A stretch of DNA of 64,000 nt from contig NC_089447.1 of NCBI RefSeq assembly GCF_026210795.1, forward strand, positions 4,032,501 to 4,096,500, read 5' to 3'. This DNA comes from Rhizophagus irregularis (Eukaryota; Glomeromycota; Glomeromycetes; Glomerales; Glomeraceae). Each line of letters opens with the position of its first letter. Position 1 is the first letter of the stretch. The notes beneath the pieces were generated by a model. It saw only the letters and a list, made by a program, of their open reading frames with translations, was not told the origin of the DNA and did not search any database. Of the stretch, positions 11,593 through 23,582 are shown in pieces. Both the position numbers and the translations under genes were made by a program.

Positions 11593-11734
11593 TATTTTTT
11601 GGTTAGAGCGGTAGAATTAATTTATTTGTATTACATAGAAGTGATAGAACTGATTAAATAAATGATATATTAGTAACAATTTGTTATATTTGTTTTTCTT
11701 TGACAAATGGCTTGGATAGTTAGGACGTGTATTT

Positions 11735-13856
11735 TAAGTAAGAAATATTCTAACAATTCTCTTTTCCTTTTTCTTATATTTATAAGGACACCGGCTTTTT
11801 GGAATTTGACGAAACCACACTTTCAGTTAATGTATTTTAATGTTTTTTCTTTCCTTTTTTCTTGTAGAATTAAGTAATTTAATGCACATATAAAGCATTA
11901 AACTATATTTTATTCAGTGGAATAAACTTAACGAAGTATGTAAATGTTAGTATTTATTATTGTTTTTTTAAAGTTTTAATATTAATACTGTTTATTTTTT
12001 TAAAGCGCAATTTTCTTAGTTTCTTGAGAGGTAAATATACTTGGGTAGACACATAGCGTTTTTAGACTGGTATTAATGCTGGAACTAACATCTGGCAAGT
12101 ATAGTTTGGTAATATATGGTGACATAACTGCATTTTGAAAGGACATTAACTATTTTTCTATGTTCTTTTATCACTTTTAGATACCAACGAAGCGAGTGAG
12201 ATTGTACCGAAGCATTTTGAAGAAAACTGTTTTATATTTTTTAACTTTCCTATAAGGCAGTATAGACGTAAGTAATTTCTAATTTTTGTTGTGATGCAAT
12301 AACAATAAATAAATTTTTTTTAAAAAAAAAAAATCTTGTTGAATCAAGCCAACTAGACTATATTATTAAACAACGGGTAAGTCTTGGTAAAAACTAGAAG
12401 AGCATTTTTTTATTTCTTTCATTTTTTGTAACTAATTACTGCGTTCTTTTTTTTTTAGTTTCGTAAAAAAAATATAGTTTATAAATGAAAGGCTCGGGAA
12501 TGTTTGAGATATCAATCCGTAATCGTATTAAAACAATATTCTGGGTGGATTGATGATCTTAGACGGTTTGCTCTTCAGGTATTTGGACGTGTGGAAATCT
12601 GGTAGTACGAATATCCATATTTTTAGGCTTATTAAATGCCTTATCTGTTATATATATTCTTTTTATTTAAATCGTGAAACGCTTATTTATAACGTTCTAT
12701 TTTTTTTTTCTAGATTTCGGGTTATTTAATTTTATAGTTTCGGAATGTTTTGATTGCCAATTGAGTGAATCAGGTAAAACATTTCTAAATTTTCGGTTCT
12801 ATTATTATTATTACCCTCTCCGTCGTTCTTATGTATTTATTTTTATAGATCTCGACGAAATTGATGACGCCTAAAGAATTTGTTAGATAAGTTTAGTTTA
12901 GGTTCAAGATTGAAGTGGTAAGTTTCGCAATAATTGGGAATTTTATTTTATTTTATTTTAAATAGAAACGTCATCTAACGTTTCTTTTTTTTCCTTTTTG
13001 TAGGTTTCGGACTTTTAGGTTAATGGGAAAGTGATAGTGGTAAGCTTTGCGAAATTGTATAACGAAACGTCTTACCAACGTTTCGACTTTCTCTTTTTGT
13101 TAGACAGCTGACTGGACACGTGAGATTTTCTACGTAGGTTTTAGATTCGGGTTGGGGACTCTTGAAATTTAAGTTTCGCAGCATCCAGTTGCGAAACAGT
13201 TTTTATACGTTTCTTAATTTTATTTTTTTTTTTGTAGGTCCTCCGGAGTAACGATTAGAAACGCTGGACTTGGAAATGGTAAATTTCCTTACTATTCTCT
13301 TTTTTTTTTTAATAAAAATAACGTTTCTTTTTTTTTGTTTTTGTAGATCTTTCGGGTTTCAGTTTGAGTGCTGAAAACTTTACGTAGCTATTTTGCGGTG
13401 TCAGCTACGTAACTAGCAAGGGGGAGGAGTATTTAACAACATTTCAAGGTAAGGATAAAGTGCGATTTTAATGTGCAGTGTATCTATTTTTTTTTTTTGA
13501 CTATCATCGATTGATCATATCTCACTGATCGTTTTCTATTTATTTATTTATTTATTTATTTTAGATTTTCGGCATTTACCGGTCTTTTCTTCTCTAGGTT
13601 GGCTGATAAACTGAATAGGTAGATCGGTAAAGTATTTTTTTCTGCTTTGTATTTTGTTTCACTTTTCATTTCTTGCACTAAATTCTTTTTTCATTAGATC
13701 TTCCGGTTGATACAAGTAAAACGAAAAAAGAACATGATTATTATGCTTAGGAAATGAACATCAAAAAATGACATAGTAGTAGAAGGTGAAACAAACTGCT
13801 TTTTTTACTATTTCTTTAAGAAACGTTACTATCGTTCTTAATGTGTTTTTTCTTAG
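11735..13856 (+). ncRNA. long exon-intron array on the plus strand
   Basis: At least six consecutive intron-like units can be delimited: 12918-13003, 13040-13103, 13279-13346, 13449-13564, 13627-13697 and 13786-13856. Each has a GTAAG/GTAAA/GTGAA donor, most have a TAAC/TAAT branch word within or near a GAAACGT...ACGTTTC inverted repeat, and all have a pyrimidine tract and TAG. Earlier units are visible at about 11740-11787 (before exon GACACCGGCTTTTTGGAATT) and 12770-12848. Exons are about 35-175 nt, stop-rich in all frames, and share words such as GGTTTCGG and TTTCGG. No protein frame links them. This looks like the exon-intron chain of a non-coding transcript or a very long UTR. It is cut on the right by mitochondrial DNA. 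Confidence 0.6.
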
Positions 13857-13864
13857 ATTTTTGG

Positions 13865-14164
13865 AGATCCGCTAGGGCTGTTAACCCGCGCGCAAATGGA
13901 ATCGCTGCGGCTTCATGAAAATGGCTAATGACAGGGTAATGAAAGGAAGATTACCTTATTAGCGTGACTGGGGATTACAGCTTCCTTAAACAGAAGTTTC
14001 AACCCATCAGCAAAAGGTTGAAGAATCCCGTAAAACCCTACGACATTAGGTCCTACCCTTCGTTGCATAGAAGCCATTACTTTCCGTTCAGCAAGAGTCA
14101 TGAAAACAATACTCCCTAACAAAGGTAGTAGAATTATGAAGGATTCCAGTAAGAAGAATAGCAT
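13865..14164 (-). pseudogene. nad1: mitochondrial NADH dehydrogenase subunit 1, N-terminal fragment
   Basis: The frame opening at 14164 encodes the N-terminus of complex I membrane subunit ND1, with hallmark words [29 protein letters not shown] and [11 protein letters not shown]. The frame is lost after about residue 75. Homology resumes in another frame as AIPFARGL and ADLQ down to about 13865, so there is at least one frameshift before the gene is truncated. An intact ND1 has over 300 residues. It belongs to the mitochondrial insertion and cannot be functional in the nucleus. Confidence 0.9.
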
Positions 14165-14401
14165 ATTAAACAGATTGGGAAGATTAACTTCTAAGTAGGA
14201 AATAAATCAATAAGTAAGGGGTATTTTCAATAATAAAAGTGGAGTAAGTACATCAGATAGAGACTGGGTAGTTAGTGAGGGGAGTAGATATAAGGAAGAG
14301 TGTAACTATTTTATAAGTAACCAAGCCAAGGTTGGCAACAGTGAGAGGAATACCTTGATTTTATCTTAGGAATCAAATAATATCAAGTTAATAGATGCTA
14401 T
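14165..14401. other. mitochondrial intergenic sequence within the NUMT
   Basis: Sequence between the nad1 start and the tRNA copy. No gene recognised. Confidence 0.5.
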
Positions 14402-14471
14402 CAGGAGAGGGAGGAATCGAACCCCAACAAGAAGCTTGGAGCTTACCATTTTACTATTAAACTACTCTCCT
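14402..14471 (-). tRNA. trnW: mitochondrial-type tRNA-Trp (CCA), nuclear copy
   Basis: On the minus strand the acceptor AGGAGAG pairs with CTCTCCT. A D-arm (GTTT/AAAT), an anticodon loop CTCCAAG with T at position 33 and anticodon CCA, and a T-loop TTCGATT are in the expected order over about 70 nt. The anticodon stem has a mismatch and a G-T pair, and the T-stem has one mismatch, which may reflect decay after transfer. It lies between nad4 and nad1 remnants on the same strand, as expected for a contiguous mitochondrial piece. Expression in the nucleus is doubtful. Confidence 0.75.
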
Positions 14472-14538
14472 TATTGGCTATCCTTTTCGTTGCTTAGCAA
14501 GTATTGGTTAAAAAGGGAGTTTCCTAGATTAGCCCGTT

Positions 14539-14895
14539 CTAACTACGGGAGATTTTGGAATAAATAAGGGATGATACAGAAAAATCTAGGATGACGAAAG
14601 GAACAATACCTAGTACGAAAATTAACAGAAGAAAAGGAAGTAGTATGAAGAACTCTCTTAGAGATATCTAGAACGAGGATAAAGGTAACGGCTACTCTAC
14701 TGCAAGCCGATTGTTGTAAGTCCAAATAGTATACGGTACAGTTAAGGCTACTGAGGAAGAGGCCAATATGGTGATAAATGGGTTTCGTTGATAGGCACCT
14801 GCAAAAGAAAGGAACTCTCCTAAGAAGTTAGCCGTTAGTGGTACTGCCATATTAGCTAGACAGAAAATGAAAAACAGAGAAGAGCGATTGAAGTG
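14539..14895 (-). pseudogene. nad4: mitochondrial NADH dehydrogenase subunit 4, C-terminal fragment
   Basis: On the minus strand, reading from about 14895, one frame encodes LANMAVPLTANFLGEFLSF, then YTIWTYN, then REFFILLPFLLLIFVLG and SVSSLIYS, ending at a stop at 14539. These are the conserved C-terminal helices and tail of ND4. Two in-frame stops interrupt the frame after NNRLAVE and before ISLREF. The alternative open frame 14725-14543 is a shadow. This is a relic inside the mitochondrial insertion. Confidence 0.85.
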
Positions 14896-14996
14896 TCTCT
14901 ATTACAAGTAGCGATATCAAGAAAGATTTGACAGCGAAAATATTACCGGATTGGTAGGTTGGGAGTACCAAGGATACGAGTAGGTATTTTGTTGTT

Positions 14997-15625
14997 TGCT
15001 GGAGTCGAACCAACTGGAACTTGTCCACACCTTGAACAACAAATAAGAACTATAGTACGTTTTCATTTATTCAATATTGACTTAAGAAGTATAACACTTA
15101 ATTTCTTTTTTTAGGAACGGTTAGTTTTACCTTTAAACCGGTTGATGTTAATTGTAGAAATAATTAATAATCTTGTAAGTTTTTTTTAGTGGAGTGAATA
15201 TGCAGTATGTGGTGTAATAGCATTATAAATGACATTAATCCTCCCTTTTTTTTATTTTTTAGATTTTGAACAGACTTTTCTAGAAGATTAAACAAGTTTC
15301 CTAAATGTGATGGTATAATGGTGTTAAAGACATTTATTAATGTCTTTTTTTTATTTTAGGTTTCAGATTTTCTGAAAGATTAGAAGATTAAGTGATAAAA
15401 GTAAGTTTTTTGGGGGTAAACGGATGAGTAATGACTGTATTATAAATATTATTAATACCTTTTTCATATTTTTCAGATTTGGACTAAATTAAAATGATCT
15501 AAGGATTTCTGCAATTTGGAGTCGTGAAGAATTTAAAAGTTTAATAAAAAACTATGGAGTCAAGCCAGCTGGAATTACATTCACACCATAAACAACAAGT
15601 AAGAAGACTAAAGTAAACATGCATT
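14997..15625 (+). ncRNA. exon-intron array resumes right of the NUMT
   Basis: Two similar exon-like segments (about 14999-15050 and 15556-15605) share GGAGTC..GCC/ACC..CTGGAA, CACACC and AACAACA, the second ending at a GTAAG donor. Between them are intron-like stretches with acceptors ATTTTTTAG at about 15262, TTATTTTAG at about 15359 and TTTTTCAG at about 15477, with GTGATG and GTAAGT donors and ATTAATG branch-like words. The exon word GGAGTCGAACCAACTGG first looks like a tRNA T-arm, but it recurs as an array exon (also a diverged copy at about 12340), so it is not a tRNA. The two array halves were probably continuous before the mitochondrial DNA inserted. Confidence 0.5.
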
Positions 15626-16870
15626 CTTTTTTGGATTGGATCCTTTGTTGGATTTTTAGTTGGATTTTTGGTTGGTTTCTTGTAGTTATAGCAACATATA
15701 AATAATTGTAAATTAAATAAATAAATAATAAATGAAAGTAAAAAACAAAATGTTACTTTGCATTAATTTTATATCAATTTCACTTTCTAATGCCTAAACA
15801 ATGTAAATTTTGGCCGGTATTAACATAATTTCAGCCAAAACTTAACTTTATAGTAGCATGTATTAATTTTTATTTTCAAGTCAATAATATAAAAATTCTG
15901 CATATTATGTGATGCTTTGGTAATACTTAAATATTAAAAAATAATAAAAATTTAAATTTTGGGTGAGTAATCAAATCAGCCCATATGACACTCTTTAACC
16001 TCTATCCCACTCCCTACAATATACCACTATGGTGGTAAAAAAAAAAATCAATTACTGTAGACATTTTTCAGAGTATAATTTGAAAAGAGTGGAAAGGAAT
16101 TGAACTGGAGATTTTTATTAATTTAATTAAAAGTATGCCATCAAAATTAGAACAAATAATTAAGGGTAATGGCAATAAGATAAATTATTAATTATGTATA
16201 GTCAAACTTTTTCGCAATGTAATAAAGCATATATGTTTAAATTTTTATGAATTTTCAATAAATATTCATTACACAAATAGATAAAATATTATTATAATTA
16301 TTTTTTTTGCGCACTGTATATGTTAAAATTTTTGTAAAACATAATTATAAATATATATTAAGTATTAACCAATAACCAATAAAATTTATTTTTTATAATA
16401 TGATTATAATTTATAAGTCTAAAAAAATTTGACTACTAAATAAAACATTGGTTGACTTTAAATTGAGTGTACCATACATATAAGTTTTATATAACTTTTA
16501 AAATTATAATTTATATTTACTCTACAAATTTACTTAATAAAAAATATTATAAATACCATTTTTAACATTTTTGATAATTTATAATTAAGGAGTGAGAAAT
16601 ATCAAATCTCATTTAGAATGAGAAATAAATTAATTGCTTATTACATATCACAAATTTTATTATATTTTTAACTTATTTATATTTTATTTATTTATTAATA
16701 TAATATAAATTTTAGTAACATGATATGTGCAAATAAACAGTATAATTCAATATGTATAATCCTTTGCTTTGCTTTAGACAACTATTTATTATTCTTATAT
16801 ATTATACTAGTAATAATCATTACTGATTTTTATTTATATATTATTTTATTATATTTTTAATATATACAGT
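15626..16870. other. AT-rich intergenic sequence
   Basis: No gene seen. Very AT-rich with a few direct TTTTTGG/GGTTGG words at 15630-15690. Confidence 0.4.
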
Positions 16871-16872
16871 AT

Positions 16873-17626
16873 AGTAGGTTGCCAAAAGTAACCAATTATC
16901 TAAAAATTAATAAAATCAGTTATTATATATTACAAACTATAAACTTTTTTATGTATTGTATCTTTTAAAAAGAAGTTATATTTTTCATTGATTTTATTTA
17001 TTTAAATATCTTAGATGTAATATTTAATAATACCCTGATTATTTTATAAGTTTTAAACACCTTTTATTAATAGTAAAAATTCATATAATAGAAGAATACA
17101 AAACCAAACTTCTGAAATTTGCAAGATATCTAGAGTACTGTAATCTATAATATATGATATTTTCATTAATAATTTTATACTTATTTTAATAAAAATCTAT
17201 TTGAAATATTTTTATTTAATTAATAATAAAAATATAAATATTTAATTTGAACTAAAAAAAATTTGACCTTTTAATCAAAGCAGCTAAAGTGAAATAGATG
17301 CCAAAAATCAATTCTTTAACTAAAAACTAATTCATTTTCAAAAAATCAGAAAAATTTGATTAGTAATTACTAAAAAATCCATTTTTAGAAATTAGCAAAA
17401 TTGTAAAATTTTACAGCTGCTGCTGATTTTTTTGAAAATAAGCTAATTTTTAGTTGAAAAATCAATTTTTGGCATCTATTTCTTTGGTTGAAAGGTTACA
17501 TTAAATTAAATATTATTAATTAAGTAAAAAAAGTCTTAACATTTCTAAATTTAAAATAAATATAAATTATTAATGAAAATAGCTGATTTTATTTACTGTA
17601 ATTTTAGGTGGTTGGTCACTTTTGAC
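16873..17626. mobile_element. 750-bp near-palindromic fold-back (MITE-like) element
   Basis: The ends are inverted copies: left GTTGCCAAAAGTAACCAA..., right ...TTGGTCACTTTTGACTA, followed inward on both sides by CTAAAA.TTA and AATAAAATCAG. Inner arms also match (AGATGCCAAAAATCAATT against AATCAATTTTTGGCATCT), with the centre near 17370. No coding frame. The target duplication could not be fixed because the flanks are TA-rich. Confidence 0.65.
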
Positions 17627-18195
17627 TATCTATGAAAAATATGCTATTTCAAATATGCTAAAGCATTCAGAATATAAGAAAATTTAATTAAAAACTAATT
17701 ATGCATCAATGAATTTATATGCATTTTTTAGCTGTGGAATGTGGATGAATAAAAATTGGGTTTACCATTAAAGCACTAGATTTTGGCAAATTATCTAAAG
17801 TTAGTACGAATGAAATTGCGTAATAAAGTATTTTTTTAATTGTCAGGAGAGTAATTCGAAGATCAGTAATTTAAATTTACGCGACTTTGCGACTTTGTAC
17901 AATTTGTACGACACGCGACAATCGCGACATGTATCATTCGTAAATGAATTATCGTAGATTTTGGAAATAAATCACGGGCCTAATCTTTCCAAATGTGTAA
18001 TTATGATGTAATATGAATGCAGATCTCACAAGGTGAATTTTCAAATTTGACCATTTAAAGATGTACATCAACTTTAAAAAAATACAAATTAATTCACGAA
18101 AAAAAAGTCTCGCGTGAAATTTTTTATTTCTCTCAAAATTATTACGAAGAAAATCCTAAACTTTTATTTTCCGCTAGGAATAAAAAGTAGAAAAT

Positions 18196-19802
18196 ATGCG
18201 TCTAATCATTCGTTCCGATTATAATGAAGTATCAGAATATATATGTAAATAAAATAAATGATTATTACATTATTACATGAATTTTTCTCTTAATGTCATA
18301 ACTTTCTAAGATGTTTTCTTTTTTATTAAATACTAAAACTTAAGCAACTTATGTCAAAAATCGTATCAACGAATTTAAACCAACTAAAGAGCGTCCTTTT
18401 GTCCTCGGCTTACCAACTGGTTCTTCTCCGATTGGTTTATATAAAAACTTGGTAAAGTATCATAAAAACGGAGAGTTGAGTTTTAAGCATGTTGTTACCT
18501 TTAATATGGATGAATATGTTGGTCTGCCTAGGTAAAAATTTTCTAAATTAAATATCCGCTAAATTATTTAAATAAGTTTGATCTCAAATTTTTTTTTTCA
18601 CTTGGTTCATCAAGGGATCATCCGGAAAGTTATCATTCCTTTATGTGGCATCACCTATTCAAACATATCGATATTGAACCGAGAAACGTAAACATTCTTG
18701 ATGGTAATGCCGAGAATCTTAGTGAAGAATGTGCTAGATTTGAGAAAAAAATAAAAGACATTGGAGGTGTTGAATTGTTCATTGGAGGTTAGTTTTCCTT
18801 ACACATGAAATATTTAAATTTCTCATGTAACAAATATTGAGATCGCTTAATATTAGGTATTGGACCTGATGGACATATTGCTTTCAATGAACCTGGGTCA
18901 TCTTTAATGTCAAGAACTCGTGTTAAGACTTTAGCTTACGATACTATCTTGGCGAATTCAAGGTTCTTCGATAATGATATAAACAAAGTACCAAGGATGG
19001 CTTTAACCGTTGGTGTTGGGTATGATTCAAAATAAGTTCATGCATATTTAACAATAATGAATTATTGGGTAGAACTATAATACTATAAGATTATTAATTC
19101 ATCAGTAGTCTAATAGATTATCATTTAACCAACAAATAATAATAACTTTTTACTAAATTATCATAATTCTTTTATATAATCTAGTACTGTTATGGATTCT
19201 CGCGAAGTTGCAGTTATTATAACTGGAGCACATAAGGCGTTAGCTCTTGCCAAGTGTATTGAAGAAGGTAATTTATGATTTATTGTGTTTAATTTGTTGT
19301 AAAATCTTCTGATTAAAAAAAATCTGTATTAACTCGACAATGACAAATCAGGTGTAAATCACATGTTTACCGTTTCGGCGATTCAACTACACTCAAAAGC
19401 ATTAATCGTTTGTGATGAAGATGCAACACTTGAATTGCACGTTAAAACCGTGAAATATTTCAAGAGTATTGAGCATGTTATTAATAATCTTATCGGAGCT
19501 GAAAATGTCGGTCTACAAGGTAATATTCATTAATAGAGCCTAAATTATCATTTTTTGGGGAGAGGAAAGATTTTTTTTAATAAAATTATTTATTATTCAA
19601 AGAATATCTATAATTTTAAATAAATAAATAAAAATTATTGTAAAACTCGACAATTAAATTACTTTTGCTTTTTTTTTCATAAATAATAAAACTTTTATTA
19701 TAATAATACAATATTTAAATGATAGGCAACGTCAAGAAATATCCAAGTCCCGAAGTAACACCAACCAGAGAAGCATTTTACAATTTACCATTCAATAGAT
19801 AA
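18196..19802 (+). CDS. glucosamine-6-phosphate deaminase, seven exons
   Basis: Exons are 18196-18244, 18345-18531, 18615-18787, 18857-19019, 19185-19267, 19352-19519 and 19726-19802. All introns are GT-AG, and the phases sum exactly to 900 nt, i.e. 299 residues. The protein converts glucosamine-6-phosphate to fructose-6-phosphate and ammonia, linking chitin and GlcNAc turnover to glycolysis, presumably in the cytosol. Signatures of the GNPDA/NagB family are clear: [13 protein letters not shown] (phosphate binding), FNMDEYVGL (catalytic Asp of the general base), [16 protein letters not shown] (catalytic Asp/His/Glu cluster), [15 protein letters not shown], and CDEDATLEL near the C-terminus. 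The length matches animal and fungal homologues. The start is supported by [16 protein letters not shown] matching the usual N-terminus. No lesions. It stands alone with AT-rich flanks. In fungi the gene is often tied to GlcNAc use, but no regulatory site is visible here. Confidence 0.95.
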
Positions 19803-20850
19803 CATTCAAACGAATGCTAAAGATGCGACAAGAATATTTAGATTTTTGATTTCTATATTTTTTTCCTAGGATGGTAATATTATAATATAATAGATAATAT
19901 ACTGTACTGTAAATGTAAATAGTAAACAAAATATAATAAACTGAATTCAATGAATTAATGTTACACGTTTTCGTAAATACGGTATATTGGATATGTTGAT
20001 CTTCTGGCCGGATTGGGAACTCCGTAGGGAACTCTTGAATTGGACTTGCAGTAAAGGTGGTACACAATATTTAGAATTCAGATTTCAGCTCAAGAAGCAA
20101 TTTCAATCTATATTTATTTTGTTGGATTAAATTAAGAACCTCATCAATATTTATTATTAAACAATTTTTTTTATAATTGGAATGGGATTAACTTTAATTT
20201 ATTTATTCATTCGAATGGGATAAGATTATGACAGGTTTTTAATAGAAATATCGGGTTATATGATAGCCGCAAGACGCAGCAAAGAAGAATTTAAGAAGCA
20301 AATTAGTTACTAATCGGGCCGTCGCCGAGATTTTTTATTTCATTAGTTACACAGTTATTGAATGAATGATCACAGTTTGTTTTGTTCGTAATAATTACTG
20401 AAATAAGTATAATCTACTTTTAGAATCGGGATGCAAATTGTTGAATGTCGATCACTTGCGAACCTTGTATGATTAAATATCCAATCGAATTTCGTTAATA
20501 TTTATGAAAAGAATAAACAAAAGAATAAACAAATACCCTCAAAATCCTTTTAAAGAATTCAAAAACAAAAATGTTTAATTTATTTTATTTTTAAAATAAA
20601 AAAAAGGAAATTATCGAATTAAAATTGATACCGTATGTATTTTCATGCGGCTTTCAATAGGACCTTGTACTCCATTAATCACATATTTATACTATACAAA
20701 TTGCAATTCAATAAATTATTCTTTTCATAAAAATTTCGTTCATAGATAAAAAGAAAAGAATAACTTGATTAAAAAATCATTTCTAAAATATTTCAAAAAA
20801 AAAAAAATTCCAAAAAATACATTTTTTTAACTTATTTAACATAAAAAAAG
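19803..20850. other. intergenic sequence between deaminase and lipase genes
   Basis: Holds the 3' flank of the deaminase gene and the promoter region of the lipase gene. The minus-strand frame at 19792-20067 overlaps the last exon and is judged a chance frame. A GC-richer patch at about 20245-20335 has no recognisable gene. Confidence 0.45.
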
Positions 20851-22715
20851 ATGACATTAGAATTCCTAGAAAAAATTGATACAGAAAAAATTTTTACGAA
20901 AAAAGATAAACATAAAGCTGATATATTCTCATCTAATGATAAAACTTCCGTCGTTGAAGATAAAGATAATAATAGCGAATCATCAAATGATGTATTAATT
21001 CAAATATTTGATATCTCTAAAGTTGATCGTCCACATATAGTAGATTTATGCTCAACAAAAAAAAGTGTTTTACCCAGAGCTTTAGAAAATGTTCCTCTTA
21101 TTTCCCCTTCTATAAATTATTTAAGTTATTTTATACAAGTTTTACAACATTTAATTCTTACAATAATATTTGATTGGACCGCAATTATTACTCACCCCGT
21201 AAATTTCTTATTAACCTTTGTATTTTTTCCTACGTCTGCTATAATATTATTCTTTCTTGAAATTATTTTAAGATTCATATCTTTTTTAAATTTGGACTCT
21301 AATAATGAAACCGTTTTACAATCTTGGTCTAAATTAATACCTTTAACTGAATTATGTAAGTGATAAAATTATGATAATAATATTGAAAAAAAAAACAAAA
21401 AAAAAGATTATAATCTTAATTATTTTTATTTTTTTTTGCAGTGGCGAATCTTCGTTCAGGAATGGAATCTTTAGATCAACATCCTACATCAGATATTCAT
21501 AAAGGATTTAATTTAGATCGAACACAATTCTTGTTATTTCTTTCAACTATCATGTACGAGAGAAACGAAAAACAAGTTATTAAAGCTTATCGAATGATTT
21601 CCAAAATGAAAAAGGATATTAATAATAAAAGTGATGAAGATTTACAAACCGTTTATAAAATTCTTAAAGAAAGTGAAAAAAATATAAGAGATCAAATAAA
21701 AGATTTTGATCTTCAATTCACTTCACTTTCCGAATTAAATACTCTTGGAGGTCCTTATGTTGGAATGTTTTGGTCTGAAGAAAGAAATTTTATAACTATA
21801 GCTTGTAAAGGTACAACTCCAACTAATTTTAGTGAATGGTTAACAAATGCATCATTTCAACGTACGGATGCAAGAGCTTTTTTATTTGGTGAGGTTCATC
21901 AAGGTTTTTATAGTCAACTTTTCCCTATTAACGATTATGAATCAGCAAAACTTGATAGAAATTGTCCTGCAACAAGAATTATTAAAGCTGTTAATCAAAA
22001 AAGTGAAGAAATTAGAAATAAAAACATGGAAAAAAATAATATAAAACTTAAGGATACCCCTTTAGTAAATATTTATGTCACAGGTCATTCATTAGGTGGT
22101 GCATTAGCCAATTTATTATACGGTAGATTATTAAAATATCCTCGATGTTTAGGTGAACATTGTATATTAAGAGATGGTACAACTTTTGCAAGTCCATCAA
22201 TTGGAGATTCGGATTTCGCTGCAGAATTTTCATCATTATGTAATCGTTCAATTGAGGAATATAAAACATTATGGAGAATTGTATGTGATAGTGATATCGT
22301 ACCACGTGTTCCAATTGGTCATAATAATCCAAAATTACGAAGATATACTCAAAAAATACATATAATGAATTATTTTCATGTTGGTGATGAAATAAGGTTT
22401 TATCAAGATGGTACTAGACCTTCGTCTATGCGTGATATTTTTAGTGATAATAAAGAATTATTATTCCTTGAACATGGTTTAGGTTGGAATGAATGGAAAA
22501 GTTTATTTGGTCTTTATGATCCTCTTGATGATAAAAAACATCATATTAAATCTTCTTTCGATCCTAGATATAATACAAGTTTAATACCTATTGAAAGATT
22601 ATTATTACCTTTTATTCGTAACCATATGACTCATCGTTATCTTGCTGCTTTGGAAAAATCTAGAAAATTTTTTAATAATAATATAGTTGTTAAAGGAGGT
22701 GATAATATAGTTTAA
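20851..22715 (+). CDS. membrane-anchored class 3 lipase-like protein
   Basis: Exon 1 (20851-21355), a GT-AG intron (GTAAGT to TTTGCAG) and exon 2 (21442-22715) give 592 residues in phase. The alpha/beta-hydrolase nucleophile elbow is GHSLGG (Ser near residue 384, preceded by NIYVT). The likely acid is in VCDSDIVPRVP (about residue 453), and a His in NHMTHRYLAAL near the C-terminus (about 565-570) fits the third triad position. ITIACKGT provides the oxyanion-side strand. Residues about 95-150 are strongly hydrophobic (two or three membrane segments around ILTIIFDW and FLLTFVFFPTSAIILFFLE). The first 80 residues are charged and probably cytosolic. A role in triacylglycerol or other lipid-ester hydrolysis at a membrane is inferred from the family. 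No premature stop or frameshift. The second exon alone would lack the membrane region, so the two-exon model is preferred. Confidence 0.88.
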
Positions 22716-23320
22716 TATTATACATACGTACATACATATATCACTTAATTTTTCCTGCACCCCTTGTTGCATTAATTATCAATCCGTGTAAATAATTACA
22801 CTGGATTTAATTAGTTGGAATATACTTGTATTATTTTAATTATATTAATTTGGTTAGAAACTCTTTATTTATCCAATTTTAATATTAAAAATATTTTTAA
22901 TATTGTACAATTTTAACGGTGTAACATTCGGAATATTCCAATCATCTGAATTAGAATTTGCCTTTTTATTCTAATAATAATAAATATACAGTATATTTAC
23001 TATTTACTATTTATTTGGAAAACAAATTTCAATTTTGTGAAAGGAATCAATATACCAAGGATTTTCAAAATAATTCTAGGCTTGTTGATTTACGATTATA
23101 TTTGTGAATCTGATAATCGTTTGGTACTGGTAATCACGGTAATCCGTAAACATTAGTTATGTTCATTGTTAGTTTCTACATTCGTTATTTTATTATTTTA
23201 TTTATCACTTTCATTATTTTGTTCTTTTGAAGACAAATTGGCAAAGCAGGTAATGAAGGCTAGATAGTAGTTTAAGTAAATAATTCAGTATATCCTACTT
23301 ATCTGTTTTGATGATATATT
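22716..23320. other. AT-rich intergenic sequence
   Basis: 3' flank of the lipase gene. I see no gene or clear repeat. Confidence 0.4.
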
Positions 23321-23412
23321 CAGTGTTGGTTACTGGACTAAGTCCAGTTTAGAAAAATTTAATTGGACTGGACTAGTCCAATACATTAAGTCCAGTTCCG
23401 TCCACTTCCATC
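23321..23412 (+). mobile_element. solo hAT-type terminus, GGACT-rich subterminal repeats
   Basis: Begins CAGTGTTGGTTACTGGACT, a hAT-like terminal inverted repeat, followed by several TGGACT/AGTCCA words. A related end in opposite orientation lies at 59130-59226 (…TAACTAACACTG). I found no matching partner end nearby, so this is probably a remnant. Confidence 0.5.
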
Positions 23413-23582
23413 AACTTCAACATGTATAACATATAATTCAAACCCCAAATTGTTGGTATTATCTATATTAGAAATGTTTTAATGTTACTTGTACATATAA
23501 TATATAAGATAATAAAATAATTACTTATTTTATAATATATAACTTACATGTAGCATCAATCCCAAATTCCTTAATTAAAATA

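Larger units (their letters stand above)
13857..14990 (-). other. nuclear insertion of mitochondrial DNA (NUMT)
   Basis: About 1.1 kb carries, in order on the minus strand, the 3' part of nad4, a tRNA-Trp(CCA) and the 5' part of nad1. Local GC is clearly higher than in the surrounding sequence. All protein genes are broken, and the segment sits between array exons, so it is a nuclear copy and not an assembly of a mitochondrial contig. The left edge lies immediately after the acceptor of the intron ending at 13856. The right edge is near 14990, just before an array exon resumes. The 14900-14990 part has no gene I recognise. Confidence 0.8.

Noticed and set aside
15000-15045. tRNA T-arm-like word GGAGTCGAACCAACTGG
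   Set aside because: No acceptor or D-arm can be completed, and the same block recurs at about 15556 and 12340 as exons of the array, one followed by a GTAAG donor.
22078-22332. Minus-strand and alternative-frame ORFs inside the lipase gene
   Set aside because: Shadows of the lipase coding sequence, whose GHSLGG frame is clear.
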